Assembly (NCBI RefSeq): GCF_002968015.1 | Contig: NZ_PUIP01000012.1 | Coordinates: 1-64,000 of the forward strand | From: Massilia phosphatilytica | GTDB taxonomy: Bacteria; Pseudomonadota; Gammaproteobacteria; Burkholderiales; Burkholderiaceae_D | Direction: 5' to 3' | DNA length: 64,000 nucleotides | In this document: positions 1 to 8,137 of the stretch, one piece after another | How positions within the stretch are numbered: the first letter of the stretch is position 1 | How the letters are laid out: each line of letters opens with the position of its first letter | Translations under genes and position numbers: made by a program | Notes under the pieces: generated by a model | What the model saw: the letters and a program-made list of their open reading frames with translations, nothing else | The model's database searches: none | Told to the model about the DNA's origin: nothing

Positions 1-62
1 AGGTGTGGAAGTGCAGTAATGCATTAAGCTAACTGATACTAATTGCCCGTACGGCTTGTCCC
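1..62 (+). rRNA. 23S ribosomal RNA, 3' end (partial)
   Basis: The first bases resemble the 3' end of a proteobacterial 23S rRNA (GATACTAATTGCCCGTACGG is the terminal-helix region). The gene enters from the left edge and ends near base 62. The exact last base is estimated from the position of the terminal helix. Confidence 0.85.
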
Positions 63-181
63 TATAACCTTGGCAGTCATGCCAACGCAAGGGTTCAGCT
101 GTTTGTTGAGACAACAGATTAAACCTACTTCTTCCAGATTCAGAGTGACGCATGCACACGCTGCGGCACTCGTACAAGTTA

Positions 182-297
182 TGCCTGATGACCATAGCAG
201 GTCGGTACCACCCCTTCCCATCCCGAACAGGACCGTGAAACGACTTTGCGCCGATGATAGTGCTGCAACCAGTGTGAAAGTAGGTTATCGTCAGGCT
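182..297 (+). rRNA. 5S ribosomal RNA
   Basis: This is a 116-base 5S rRNA. The ends TGCCTGATGACCATAGC and GTCAGGCT pair to form helix I, and the conserved CCATCCCGAACAGG loop lies near base 220. It is separated from the 23S end by about 120 bases and closes the rRNA operon. Confidence 0.93.
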
Positions 298-308
298 AGT
301 TATTAAGA

Positions 309-342
309 AAAGCCCGCTCAGTTGATACTGAGCGGGCTTTTT
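309..342 (+). terminator. Rho-independent terminator of the rRNA operon
   Basis: AAGCCCGCTCAG / CTGAGCGGGCTT forms a strong hairpin with a 6-base loop followed by a T run. It lies directly downstream of the 5S gene. Confidence 0.9.
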
Positions 343-478
343 GCTTTGGGCTATCCGCAAAACAAAATATTTAAATCGGAAAAAACGAAATCTGACAAGC
401 TGCTGTGTTCAAACAGTTGTAGAGAAAGCAAAAATCGCTAGCATCGATGGCCCGATTCGCTTTCTTTGAAGGAGCAGC

Positions 479-2866
479 ATGTACTTCCATCGTGTTTTTC
501 CTGCGATCGCCCTGGGCGCCGCGCTCGCTGCGTGCGGCCATCACGACAACGTCGATCCACCGTCCACCCCCACGCCGCCACCCCGGTTCAGTGCCGACAT
601 CACCCGCACGACCCACGGCGTGGTGCACGTGAAGGCAGCCGATTTCCGCAGCCTGGGGTATGGCATTGCGTACGCCTATGCGCAAGACAACCTGTGCATG
701 TTTGCCGATTCCCTGCTGACGGTACGCGGCGAGCGTTCGCAGTACTTCGGCGGCGAGGCCCATGCGACGGCCCGCAAAGGTGACGAATACGGCGCCGCCA
801 GTGGCTTCATGGACCTCAAAAACGAAGACAGCGATTTCTTCTTCAAGGGCTATCTCGACATCGACCAGCTGCGCGCGGGCTACGCGGCAGGCGCGAAAGA
901 GCCGCGCGATCTGCTCGAGGGCTATGTCGCCGGCTATAACCGCTACCTGAAGGACAATGCCGGCAACTATCCAGCTGCCTGCAACAACGCGAAGTGGATC
1001 AAGCCGATGACGGTCGAGGACATGATGCTCGTCCTGGCCGAAAAGGCGCTGCATGCGTCGGGCGAAGTATTCGCGAAAGAGGTCGTCGCCGGCGCACGTG
1101 ATGCAAACGCGACGGTGGCGGTGGCAGCAAGCTCGCCGCGGCGCAAGCTCGACCCTGCCTTCCTCCTCGCGCGGCTGGACAAGGTCGTGCACCAGGGCTT
1201 CGGCAGCAATGCGCTGGCTGTCGGCAAGGATCTGTCCGCCAGCGGACGCGGCCTCCTGCTCGGCAATCCGCACTTCCCCTGGACGAGTACCGACCGCTTT
1301 TATCAGGCGCACCTCACCGTGCCGGGCCGGTACGACGCGATGGGCGTCGTGCTGGGCGGGATGCCGGTTGTCGTCATCGGGTTCAACAAGGATGTCGCGT
1401 GGTCGCACACCGTCACGGCGGCCACGCACTTCACGACCTTCAAGCTGGCCCTGGATGCGGGCGATTCGACGGGCACGACGTACCTGATCGACGGCGAAAA
1501 GAACAAGATGACGTCGAAGACAGTGTCGGTCGACATCCTGATGGCGGACGGTACGACGACCAGGCGCAGCAAGACCTTTTATTTCAGCAAGCAAGGTGCC
1601 GTCATCGTCAAGCCGGAAGCGGGACTGACGTGGAATAGCACGACGGCTTATGTCCTCGCAGAACCGAACCGCGGCAATACGCGCATGCTCGAACAATGGC
1701 TGGGCATCGGCGCCGCAACGAGCGTCCAGGCGCTCAAGACGTCGCTGGACACGGTCGTCGGCCTGCCGTGGGTGAACACCGTCGCGGCCGACCGCGCTGG
1801 CAATGCGCTGTATGCGGACGCGAGCGTCGTCCCGCGCGTCACGACGGACAAGTTCGCCGGCAACTGCCTCTTGACCCCGGCCCTCGTGCTGTTCGACGGC
1901 GCGCGTAGCGCCTGCGCGTGGGGCCAGGACGCCAATGCGCCCGCCGGCATCTTTTCGCCCGTGAATGCGCCGTCGATGCTGCGCACGGACTATGTCGGCA
2001 ATTCGAATGACAGCTATTGGCTGACCAACGCCCGTTCCCTGCTCAAGGGCCCCGCGCCGCTGGGCTATTCGCCACTGTACGGCAAGACGGGCGTCGAGCA
2101 GCGCCTGCGCACGCGCATCGGTTTCATCCAGTTCGAGGAGCTGGCCCAGCAGGGTCATCAATTCCAGCTGTCCGACCTGCAGACGCTCGTGTTCGCCGAC
2201 CGCATTTATGCCGCCGAGCTCGTGCTGCCGGAGCTGCTGGCGGCCTGCCCGGTGAACGATGCGACGCTGGTCCAGGCATGCACAGTCCTGGCTGCATGGG
2301 ATCGACATGCGAACCTCGATAGCCGCGGCGCCGTGCTGTTCCGCGAATTCTGGAATGCGGCAACGCAGATCCCGAACAAGTGGAAAGTGCCGCTCGACCC
2401 GGCCGATCCTGTCCACACGCCGGCCGGCGTGGCGCCCGCCGCGTTGCCCGCGATGTTCTCCGCGCTGAAGACCGCGGCGCAGACCTTGCAGGCGCTGAAC
2501 ATCCCGCTCGACGCCAGGCTGGGCGATTACCAGGGCGAGACGCGCAACGGCGTGCGCACGCCGCTGCACGGCGGTGTGGGCGATATCGACGGTTCGTACA
2601 ACTCGTTGCGGATGAGCTCGGGCCTGACGGCCACCGGCTACAACAACGTCTACTGGGGCACGAGCTATGTGCAGACCGTGACGTTCGACGACGCCGGCCC
2701 CGTCGCCCAGGCGATGCTCGTGTATGGCCAGTCGACGGATCCGAAGTCGCCGTATTACGCGGACCAGCTCGGGCCGTATTCGCGCAAGGAATGGCCGGCG
2801 CTGCCGTTCACGGAGGCCGGCATCAATGCGGATCCGAACCGCAAGACCGTGAAGTTGACGGAATAA
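479..2866 (+). CDS. penicillin acylase family lipoprotein (Ntn-hydrolase)
   Basis: This 795-residue protein is a predicted secreted amidase of the penicillin acylase family, whose members cleave amide bonds in beta-lactams or N-acyl-homoserine lactones. The N-terminus has a lipoprotein signal ending in ALAACG (Cys19 region). A conserved GFGSNAL motif places Ser243 as the likely N-terminal nucleophile exposed by autoproteolysis. This gives an alpha chain of about 220 residues and a beta chain of about 550, typical of the family. ATG follows a GAAGGAG ribosome site. The next gene is convergent and only 6 bases away. Quorum-quenching activity (PvdQ-like) is possible, but the substrate cannot be read from sequence. 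Confidence 0.88.
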   Translation: MYFHRVFPAIALGAALAACGHHDNVDPPSTPTPPPRFSADITRTTHGVVHVKAADFRSLGYGIAYAYAQDNLCMFADSLLTVRGERSQYFGGEAHATARKGDEYGAASGFMDLKNEDSDFFFKGYLDIDQLRAGYAAGAKEPRDLLEGYVAGYNRYLKDNAGNYPAACNNAKWIKPMTVEDMMLVLAEKALHASGEVFAKEVVAGARDANATVAVAASSPRRKLDPAFLLARLDKVVHQGFGSNALAVGKDLSASGRGLLLGNPHFPWTSTDRFYQAHLTVPGRYDAMGVVLGGMPVVVIGFNKDVAWSHTVTAATHFTTFKLALDAGDSTGTTYLIDGEKNKMTSKTVSVDILMADGTTTRRSKTFYFSKQGAVIVKPEAGLTWNSTTAYVLAEPNRGNTRMLEQWLGIGAATSVQALKTSLDTVVGLPWVNTVAADRAGNALYADASVVPRVTTDKFAGNCLLTPALVLFDGARSACAWGQDANAPAGIFSPVNAPSMLRTDYVGNSNDSYWLTNARSLLKGPAPLGYSPLYGKTGVEQRLRTRIGFIQFEELAQQGHQFQLSDLQTLVFADRIYAAELVLPELLAACPVNDATLVQACTVLAAWDRHANLDSRGAVLFREFWNAATQIPNKWKVPLDPADPVHTPAGVAPAALPAMFSALKTAAQTLQALNIPLDARLGDYQGETRNGVRTPLHGGVGDIDGSYNSLRMSSGLTATGYNNVYWGTSYVQTVTFDDAGPVAQAMLVYGQSTDPKSPYYADQLGPYSRKEWPALPFTEAGINADPNRKTVKLTE

Positions 2867-2872
2867 CCCGCG

Positions 2873-4324
2873 TCAGGCCTGAGACAGCGGCGCCGGATCC
2901 TGCGCCACGGCCGTCGCTGTCTTGGTCGCCGTGATGCTTTCGCCATCGCCGCGGCGCAGGCGCGCGAAGACGAGGGACGACAGCATCGTCATCACGGCCA
3001 AGGTGATGAACGCGTGGTGCAGTGCCTTGGTGACCATCACCTGGTCCGTCTGCGGCACGCGGCCCAGGAACCACGCCGTCACAAGCGAACCGGCGGCGAG
3101 GCCGAAGCTCATCGACAGTTGCTGGAACGACGAGGCCATTGTGCTGGCCATGCTCGAGTCCTTGGATTCCACGTCGGCATAGGCCAGCGTGTTCATGCTC
3201 GAGAATTGCAGCGAATTGAAAAAGCCCTGCAGCAAGCCGATGCCGGCGATGGCGTACCACGGCGTGGCCGGCCCGACCAGCGAGAACAGGCCGATCGTCA
3301 GGCCGATGCAGATCGTGTTGAACATGAGCACGTGGCGGTAGCCGAAGCGTGCGAGCACTTTCGGCGCGATCAACTTCATGCCCATGGCGGCGGCAGCTGT
3401 CGGCATCATCAGCAGGCCCGATTGCCACGGCGCCAATTTGAGGCCGAGCTGGTACAGCAGCGGCAGCAGGAAGGGCAGGCCGCCGATGCCCAGGCGCGTG
3501 ATGAAGCCGCCCAGCACCGAGATGCGGAACGTGCGCACTTTGAACAACGCCAGGCGCAGCAGCGGAAACTGGTACTGGGTCGCGTGCCAGGCGTATGCGG
3601 CGAGCAGGCCGATGGACAGCGCCAGCATCAGGCCCGCCGTCACGGGGTCGAGCGTGTGCTCGCCGAACACTTCCAGCAGCCATGACAGGATCGCCGTGCC
3701 CGAGCTGAACAGGATCAGCCCGATCACGTCCAGCGGACGCGGCTCGGCGCCGTGGTAGTCCGGCATGTGGCGCCACACGAGATACAGCGCGAGCAGGCCG
3801 ACGGGCACGTTGACGAAGAAGATGACGCGCCACGACATCCAGTGCACGATCAGGCCCCCGACGGTCGGGCCGAGCAGCGGGCCGATCAGCGCCGGCAGGA
3901 TCACGAAGTTCATCGCGCCCAGCAACTCGTTCTTGGGAAACGTGCGGATGATGGATAACCGTCCCACCGGCATCATCATCGCCCCGCCGAGACCTTGCAG
4001 CAGGCGGGCCGCGACCATCATCGGCGCGTTCAGCGACAGGCCGCACAGCACGGACGCCACCGTGAAGATCGCAATCGCGGTAAAAAAGACACGCTTCGTG
4101 CCGAAGCGGTCGGCCATCCACCCGCTCACCGGGATGCCCACGGCGAGGCTGAGGATGTAGCTCGTGACGACGGATTTGAGGCTGAGCGGCGTGACTTGCA
4201 GGCTGGCCGCGATGCTGGGGACGGCGGTGTTGACGATGGTGGCGTCGAGCTGCTCCATGAACAGGGCAGTCGCCACCAGCCATGGCAGATAGCGTTTGAT
4301 GGTATCGGTATCGGTATCGGTCAT
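2873..4324 (-). CDS. MFS transporter, DHA2 family (EmrB/QacA-like)
   Basis: A 483-residue drug:proton antiporter-type permease of the inner membrane. It has many hydrophobic segments, an N-terminal MEQLDATIVNTAVP motif characteristic of DHA2 (14-TM) pumps, and a motif-A loop GWMADRFGTKR. The start MTDTDTDTIKR was chosen over a TTG 75 bases upstream, because the longer reading would run through a palindromic repeat. The first codons contain three copies of a GGTATC hexamer coding DTDTDT. It is likely an export pump for drugs or toxic compounds; substrate unknown. Confidence 0.88.
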   Translation of the reverse strand: MTDTDTDTIKRYLPWLVATALFMEQLDATIVNTAVPSIAASLQVTPLSLKSVVTSYILSLAVGIPVSGWMADRFGTKRVFFTAIAIFTVASVLCGLSLNAPMMVAARLLQGLGGAMMMPVGRLSIIRTFPKNELLGAMNFVILPALIGPLLGPTVGGLIVHWMSWRVIFFVNVPVGLLALYLVWRHMPDYHGAEPRPLDVIGLILFSSGTAILSWLLEVFGEHTLDPVTAGLMLALSIGLLAAYAWHATQYQFPLLRLALFKVRTFRISVLGGFITRLGIGGLPFLLPLLYQLGLKLAPWQSGLLMMPTAAAAMGMKLIAPKVLARFGYRHVLMFNTICIGLTIGLFSLVGPATPWYAIAGIGLLQGFFNSLQFSSMNTLAYADVESKDSSMASTMASSFQQLSMSFGLAAGSLVTAWFLGRVPQTDQVMVTKALHHAFITLAVMTMLSSLVFARLRRGDGESITATKTATAVAQDPAPLSQA

Positions 4325-4361
4325 CGGATGAATTCTCACATAAATCCGATAACCGGGTCGC

Positions 4362-4421
4362 AAACTGGGGTCAGACCCCAAATTTTGGCAATTGCCCAAA
4401 ATCGAGGTCTGACCCCGGTTT
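4362..4421. repeat. 60-bp imperfect palindrome built on GGGGTCAGACCCC
   Basis: A near-perfect 60-base inverted repeat centred on CAATTG (4391/4392). Each arm carries a GGGGTC-N-GACCCC-type core, degenerate in the right arm (GAGGTCTGACCCC). It lies between the pagL-like stop and the MFS start on the same strand. The core is shared with repeats at 39889 and 56173, so it probably belongs to one dispersed REP-like family. It could also act as a transcription terminator. Confidence 0.75.
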
Positions 4422-4429
4422 GATGTTGA

Positions 4430-4978
4430 TTAATAGTGGTACGCAGCTTTGAGCAGCAGCAGGTTCACGCCGCCGTTCGGGTGCTTGATGCCGCCGTTCG
4501 AGTAGTGCTGCAGGCGCGCGCCCAGTTCCCATTTGTTGGCGAACACGTAGCCGACGCCCACGTGGTCGGCGAATTCGAAGGCGGTCGACAGCTGGCGATG
4601 CGTGTTGCGGTACACGCTCGAGAAGACGGCGGTGCCGATGCCGGCGTCGGCGTAGAAGCCCAGCTTGTTGTCGGCTTCCCAGCGGAACACCGGCGTGATG
4701 CCGACGACGGCCAGGTCTTTCGTGTTCTCGGGCTGGTCGAGCCACTGGTTGGCGCGCCAGTAGGCGACGTTCGCGTCCCAGTAGCCGTTCAGGTGGTAGC
4801 CGCTGGTCGGCAGCCAGGTCTTGTTCCAGTCTTTCTGCACCGCGAGACGGACGACCTGCACGTGTTCGCCGCCGCCGACTTCCACCGACGAGGAATCGAA
4901 ATAACCGTCGGCGGCATGGGCGGCCGTCACGGCCGACAACGCGGCCACGGCCGCCAGGGAACGCATCATTTTTTTCAT
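4430..4978 (-). CDS. acyloxyacyl hydrolase, PagL-like lipid A 3-O-deacylase
   Basis: A 182-residue outer-membrane beta-barrel enzyme that would remove the 3-O-acyl chain of lipid A. It has a signal peptide (MKKMMRSLAAVAALSAVTAAHA) and alternating barrel strands, and it ends in an aromatic residue. The PagL motif HYSNGG supplies His158 and Ser160. The position corresponding to the third PagL catalytic residue (Glu140 in Pseudomonas, 14 after the His) is Asn172 here. The start at 4978 was chosen over one 57 bases upstream because the signal peptide begins there. The stop is followed within 8 bases by a palindromic repeat. Confidence 0.85.
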   Translation of the reverse strand: MKKMMRSLAAVAALSAVTAAHAADGYFDSSSVEVGGGEHVQVVRLAVQKDWNKTWLPTSGYHLNGYWDANVAYWRANQWLDQPENTKDLAVVGITPVFRWEADNKLGFYADAGIGTAVFSSVYRNTHRQLSTAFEFADHVGVGYVFANKWELGARLQHYSNGGIKHPNGGVNLLLLKAAYHY

Positions 4979-5120
4979 GGAGAAGATTACCTTTGCTGTG
5001 AATGAGAGCCGTGCGAGCAAAATGGTCACGGCCAAACCGCTATTGTAGCGAGGTCGTTGAAAGGACGTGGTCGACCTATCAATTGTTAAAATGTGGACAA
5101 TGGATCACCGAGAGGAAGCA

Positions 5121-6020
5121 ATGACGTTACCGACTGTGGCATTTCTCGGCATCGGCCTGATGGGCAAGCCGATGGCGACCCGGCTGGCCCAGGCCGGCTA
5201 TCCGCTGCGCGTGTGGAACCGCACGGCCGCCAAGGCCGAGGCACTGCGCGCGACCGGCGCCCAACCGCATGCCGACTTGATGGATGCCGTGCGCGGTGCC
5301 GATATCGTGATCTCGATCCTGGAAGCGGGGCCGGTCGTCGGCCAGGTCATCGACTATGCCTTGCCGGCACTCACGCAAGGCAGCTTGTGGATCGACATGA
5401 GCTCCACGCGCCAGGACGAAGCCCTGGACTTTGCCGCGCGCCTGCGGCAAGCCGGCTGCCGCTTCGTCGATGCGCCCGTTTCCGGCGGCGTGGGCGGCGC
5501 GGAAGCGGGGCAGCTCGCGATCATGGCCGGTGCCGACGCGGCCGATTACGCGCAGGCCGAACCCGTGCTGCGCGTGATGGGGTCGCCGAAAGCCGTGGGC
5601 CCCGTTGGCAGCGGCCAGGTGGCCAAGCTGTGCAACCAGTTGATCGTCGGTGCGACGATCAATATCGTGGCGGAAGCGTTGCTGCTGGCGGAAGCGGCCG
5701 GCGCCGATCCAGCCGCCGTGCGCGACGCGATCCGCGGCGGCTTTGCCGGCAGCCGTGTGCTGGAAGTGCACGGCCAGCGCATGCTGGAGCGGAACTTCAT
5801 GCCCGGCGGCCAGGTCAAGACGCAGTTGAAGGACCAGCACAACATCCTTGCGGCAGCCAGCGGCGCAGGCGTCAGCTTGCCCGTGACGGAACTGGTGACG
5901 CGGCAATACGAGAGCATCGCAGGTGACATCCCGTCCGCGGACCACGCGGCCGGCCTCATCGCGCTGGAGCGCATGAATCCCGGCAAGCGGCTGGGTACCG
6001 CGTCGGATAAATTACCATAA
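5121..6020 (+). CDS. NAD(P)-dependent oxidoreductase, 3-hydroxyisobutyrate dehydrogenase family
   Basis: A 299-residue cytosolic beta-hydroxyacid dehydrogenase. The N-terminal Rossmann motif FLGIGLMGKPMATRL is followed by the substrate-site signature DAPVSGGVGGAEAG and the catalytic lysine region AKLCNQ. Family members reduce tartronate semialdehyde, oxidise 3-hydroxyisobutyrate or reduce succinic semialdehyde; which one cannot be decided here. The start has an AGAGGAAG ribosome site 2 bases upstream; earlier in-frame starts at 5067 and 5100 lack one. It is a single gene followed by the promoter of the next operon. Confidence 0.88.
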   Translation: MTLPTVAFLGIGLMGKPMATRLAQAGYPLRVWNRTAAKAEALRATGAQPHADLMDAVRGADIVISILEAGPVVGQVIDYALPALTQGSLWIDMSSTRQDEALDFAARLRQAGCRFVDAPVSGGVGGAEAGQLAIMAGADAADYAQAEPVLRVMGSPKAVGPVGSGQVAKLCNQLIVGATINIVAEALLLAEAAGADPAAVRDAIRGGFAGSRVLEVHGQRMLERNFMPGGQVKTQLKDQHNILAAASGAGVSLPVTELVTRQYESIAGDIPSADHAAGLIALERMNPGKRLGTASDKLP

Positions 6021-6023
6021 CGT

Positions 6024-6079
6024 TTGCGCTATCAATACAACTCCGTATAATTCTCAGAGGTATTACGTCGTTACGTAAT
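6024..6079 (+). promoter_or_regulatory. sigma-70 type promoter and candidate operator of the ABC/Sco operon
   Basis: TTGCGC (6024-6029), 16 bases, then TATAAT (6046-6051). Just downstream, ATTACGT-CGTT-ACGTAAT (6062-6079) is a perfect 7-bp inverted repeat around the expected transcription start. That is a suitable place for a repressor operator. The AUG of the first gene follows at 6102 with GGAGAG at 6084. Confidence 0.6.
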
Positions 6080-6101
6080 CCACGGAGAGAACAGGGGCGG
6101 C

Positions 6102-7139
6102 ATGGATAATCTGGAAAGCAGCTTCCGCACGCGGCGGCAGCTGTTGAAACTGGCGTCGGCAATGGCCTTGCCGTCCGCGTTGGCGGCGTGTTCTTCGGAG
6201 AAGAAAAGCGCTTCACTGGTCGTCGCCGGCTTGCCGGTGACCTGCAACCTGACCCTGCCCGTCGCGTGTGCCGCGAAAGCGGCGGAGATCGCCTCGACGA
6301 AACCGGCGAACCCGCTCGGCTTCGAGTACAGCAAATACAGCGGCTTTCCCGAACTGAAGGAATCGCTGATGGCGGGCCGTATCCAGGCCGCCTATGTGCT
6401 GGCGCCGATGGTCATGGACCTCGTGTCCAGCAATATCCCCGTCAAGGTCGTGTCGCTGGGCCACCGCTCCGGTGCCGTCATCATGGTGCGCACGGATGCC
6501 GGCTATAAAAAATTCCGCGACCTGCAGGGCAAGCGCGTCGCCATCCCCAGCCGTTTCGCTGTCGACCTGCTCTTCCTGCGCAAGATGCTGGCGGAAGAAG
6601 GCATGTCGATCAAGGACGTCGAGCTGGTCGAGATGCCCCCGCCGGACATGCCGGCCGCGCTGTACGCGAAAGCCATCGATGCCTATTGCACGGGCGAGCC
6701 GTTCGGCGCTGCCGCGCAAATGGCCGGTTACGCGACGCCGCTGCGCATGACGCGCAATGAATGGCCGAATTACATCTGCTGCGTGCTCACCGTGCGCGAA
6801 GACCTGATCGCGAGTAATCGCCAGGCCGTGCAGGACCTCGTCAACTACGTGCAGGCGGCCGGCAGCTGGATGGATGCGGATCCCGCGCACCGCGACAAGG
6901 CGATCGCCATCGCGGCCACTAAAAAATACTTCAACCAGGATCCGAAGATCCTGAAATTCGTGATGACGAATCCGAGCGACCGCGTCACGTACGGCGACCT
7001 GCGCATCATCCGGAAGGAATTCGACGAATTGATGCAGATGTCGCTGGATGCGGGCACGCTGAAGAAGCCCATCCAGTTCAACCAGTACGTGGACGAGAGC
7101 TTTTTCAAGGCCGTCCGCCCCGTCACGATCTCGCTATGA
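6102..7139 (+). CDS. ABC transporter substrate-binding lipoprotein, NitT/TauT family
   Basis: A 345-residue periplasmic binding protein of the NrtA/SsuA/TauA class. Arg11-Arg12 followed by a hydrophobic stretch and lipobox LAAC (Cys30) suggests a lipoprotein, possibly Tat-exported. The body has the NMT1/ThiY-like pattern (MAGRIQAAYVLAPMVMDL, GKRVAIPSRFAVDLLFLRKM). It is the first gene of a five-gene operon and overlaps the Sco1-like gene by 4 bases (ATGA). Substrates of this class include nitrate, sulfonates, thiamine precursors and cyanate. The copper-protein neighbours make the substrate here uncertain. Confidence 0.85.
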   Translation: MDNLESSFRTRRQLLKLASAMALPSALAACSSEKKSASLVVAGLPVTCNLTLPVACAAKAAEIASTKPANPLGFEYSKYSGFPELKESLMAGRIQAAYVLAPMVMDLVSSNIPVKVVSLGHRSGAVIMVRTDAGYKKFRDLQGKRVAIPSRFAVDLLFLRKMLAEEGMSIKDVELVEMPPPDMPAALYAKAIDAYCTGEPFGAAAQMAGYATPLRMTRNEWPNYICCVLTVREDLIASNRQAVQDLVNYVQAAGSWMDADPAHRDKAIAIAATKKYFNQDPKILKFVMTNPSDRVTYGDLRIIRKEFDELMQMSLDAGTLKKPIQFNQYVDESFFKAVRPVTISL

Positions 7140-7699
7140 AACGCTTCGTCACGGCGCTTTTGTTCGCCTTGCCGCTGGCCGCAAGCGCCGACGCATTGAA
7201 ATCCGGGGAATTCTCGCCGCCCCGCATGGCGCCGGATTTCACGCTGCAGGGTTCGACCGGCAAGCCGTTGAAACTGTCCGATTACCGCGGGAAGGTCGTG
7301 GCGCTGGGCTTCGGCTTCACGTCCTGCCCGGCCGTCTGCCCGACGACGCTCGCGGAACTGGCGGCCGTCAAAACGAAGCTGGGTGCGCAGGGCAAGGATT
7401 TCCAGGTCGTGTACGTAACGGTCGATCCGGAGCGCGACACGGCCGACCGGATGCGCGCCTATTTGACGGCGTTCGATCCGACGTTCGTGGGTGCGACGGG
7501 CACGGCCGCGCAACTGGCCGAGCTGCGCAAGGACTACGGCGTCACGGCCGTCAAGACGGGCAGCGGTGCGAACTACGGTTTTAACCACTCGTCCTTCGTC
7601 TACCTCATCGACCGGTCCGGCAAGCTGCGCGCCTTGAGCCCGTACGGCCGCGCGGTGGACGACGTCGTGCACGACGTGCGCGTCCTGCTGGGCCAATGA
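7136..7699 (+). CDS. SCO1/SenC family copper-binding thioredoxin-fold protein
   Basis: A 187-residue secreted thioredoxin-fold protein. It has a signal peptide (cleavage near ASA-DA), the Sco copper motif TSCPAVCPT with Cys64 and Cys68, and the distal ligand His151 in NHSSFVYLID. All three Sco copper ligands are therefore present. Sco proteins deliver copper to or reduce the CuA site of cytochrome oxidase, or act as periplasmic redox proteins. Here it is translationally coupled (4-base overlaps) to an ABC binding protein before it and a cupredoxin-like protein after it. No cytochrome oxidase gene is near. Confidence 0.88.
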   Translation: MKRFVTALLFALPLAASADALKSGEFSPPRMAPDFTLQGSTGKPLKLSDYRGKVVALGFGFTSCPAVCPTTLAELAAVKTKLGAQGKDFQVVYVTVDPERDTADRMRAYLTAFDPTFVGATGTAAQLAELRKDYGVTAVKTGSGANYGFNHSSFVYLIDRSGKLRALSPYGRAVDDVVHDVRVLLGQ

Positions 7700-8121
7700 C
7701 GCGTTCCCGCATTCTGGTGCTGGCCGCGGCGGTGCTGGCCATCGCGGCGCTGTGGGCCATGTTTGCACCGATCCCGGCCAACTCGCGCGAACAGCTGTTC
7801 GAGATTCCCGCGGGGACGTACGCGCGGCGTGCGGCCGGCGACAAGGTCGAGATCCTGCCAACGTCGATCCGGCTGACGCTGGGCGTGAAGGACATCCTCG
7901 TGCTGAAGAATCTCGACAACGTGCCGCAGACGTTCGGGCCCGTCCTGATCATGCCTGGACAGAGTTTCAAGATGCCGTTCGGCGTCGCGGGCGACGTGCA
8001 GTTCGAATGCACGGCGCACGCGAGCGGCCAGATGCGCATCGTCGTCGATCCGGCGCCCGACGCGGGCTGGCGGCGGCTGGCGTGGCGCGTGCGCACGGTA
8101 CTACATTCGTTGAATACATGA
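7696..8121 (+). CDS. membrane-anchored cupredoxin-like protein lacking the first His ligand
   Basis: A 141-residue protein with an N-terminal membrane anchor (residues 7-24) and a periplasmic beta-sandwich. The end holds Cys105-x2-His108-x4-Met113, the spacing seen in plastocyanin-type copper sites. The first histidine expected in the NxxxxPH loop is Gln78 (NLDNVPQTF), so a normal type 1 site looks incomplete. It overlaps the Sco gene by ATGA and sits 16 bases before the permease. It may hold copper in an unusual geometry, or it may have lost metal binding. Confidence 0.7.
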   Translation: MTRSRILVLAAAVLAIAALWAMFAPIPANSREQLFEIPAGTYARRAAGDKVEILPTSIRLTLGVKDILVLKNLDNVPQTFGPVLIMPGQSFKMPFGVAGDVQFECTAHASGQMRIVVDPAPDAGWRRLAWRVRTVLHSLNT

Positions 8122-8137
8122 TGGGAGACGGAACGCT

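Noticed and set aside
371..2569. 732-codon leftward open frame opposite the acylase gene
   Set aside because: Antisense shadow; low-complexity R/H/V/Q-rich protein, no ribosome site.
4299..4321. Three GGTATC hexamers at the start of the MFS gene, possible phase variation
   Set aside because: A six-base unit stays in frame, so slippage would only change the number of DT pairs; three copies are too few to suggest instability.
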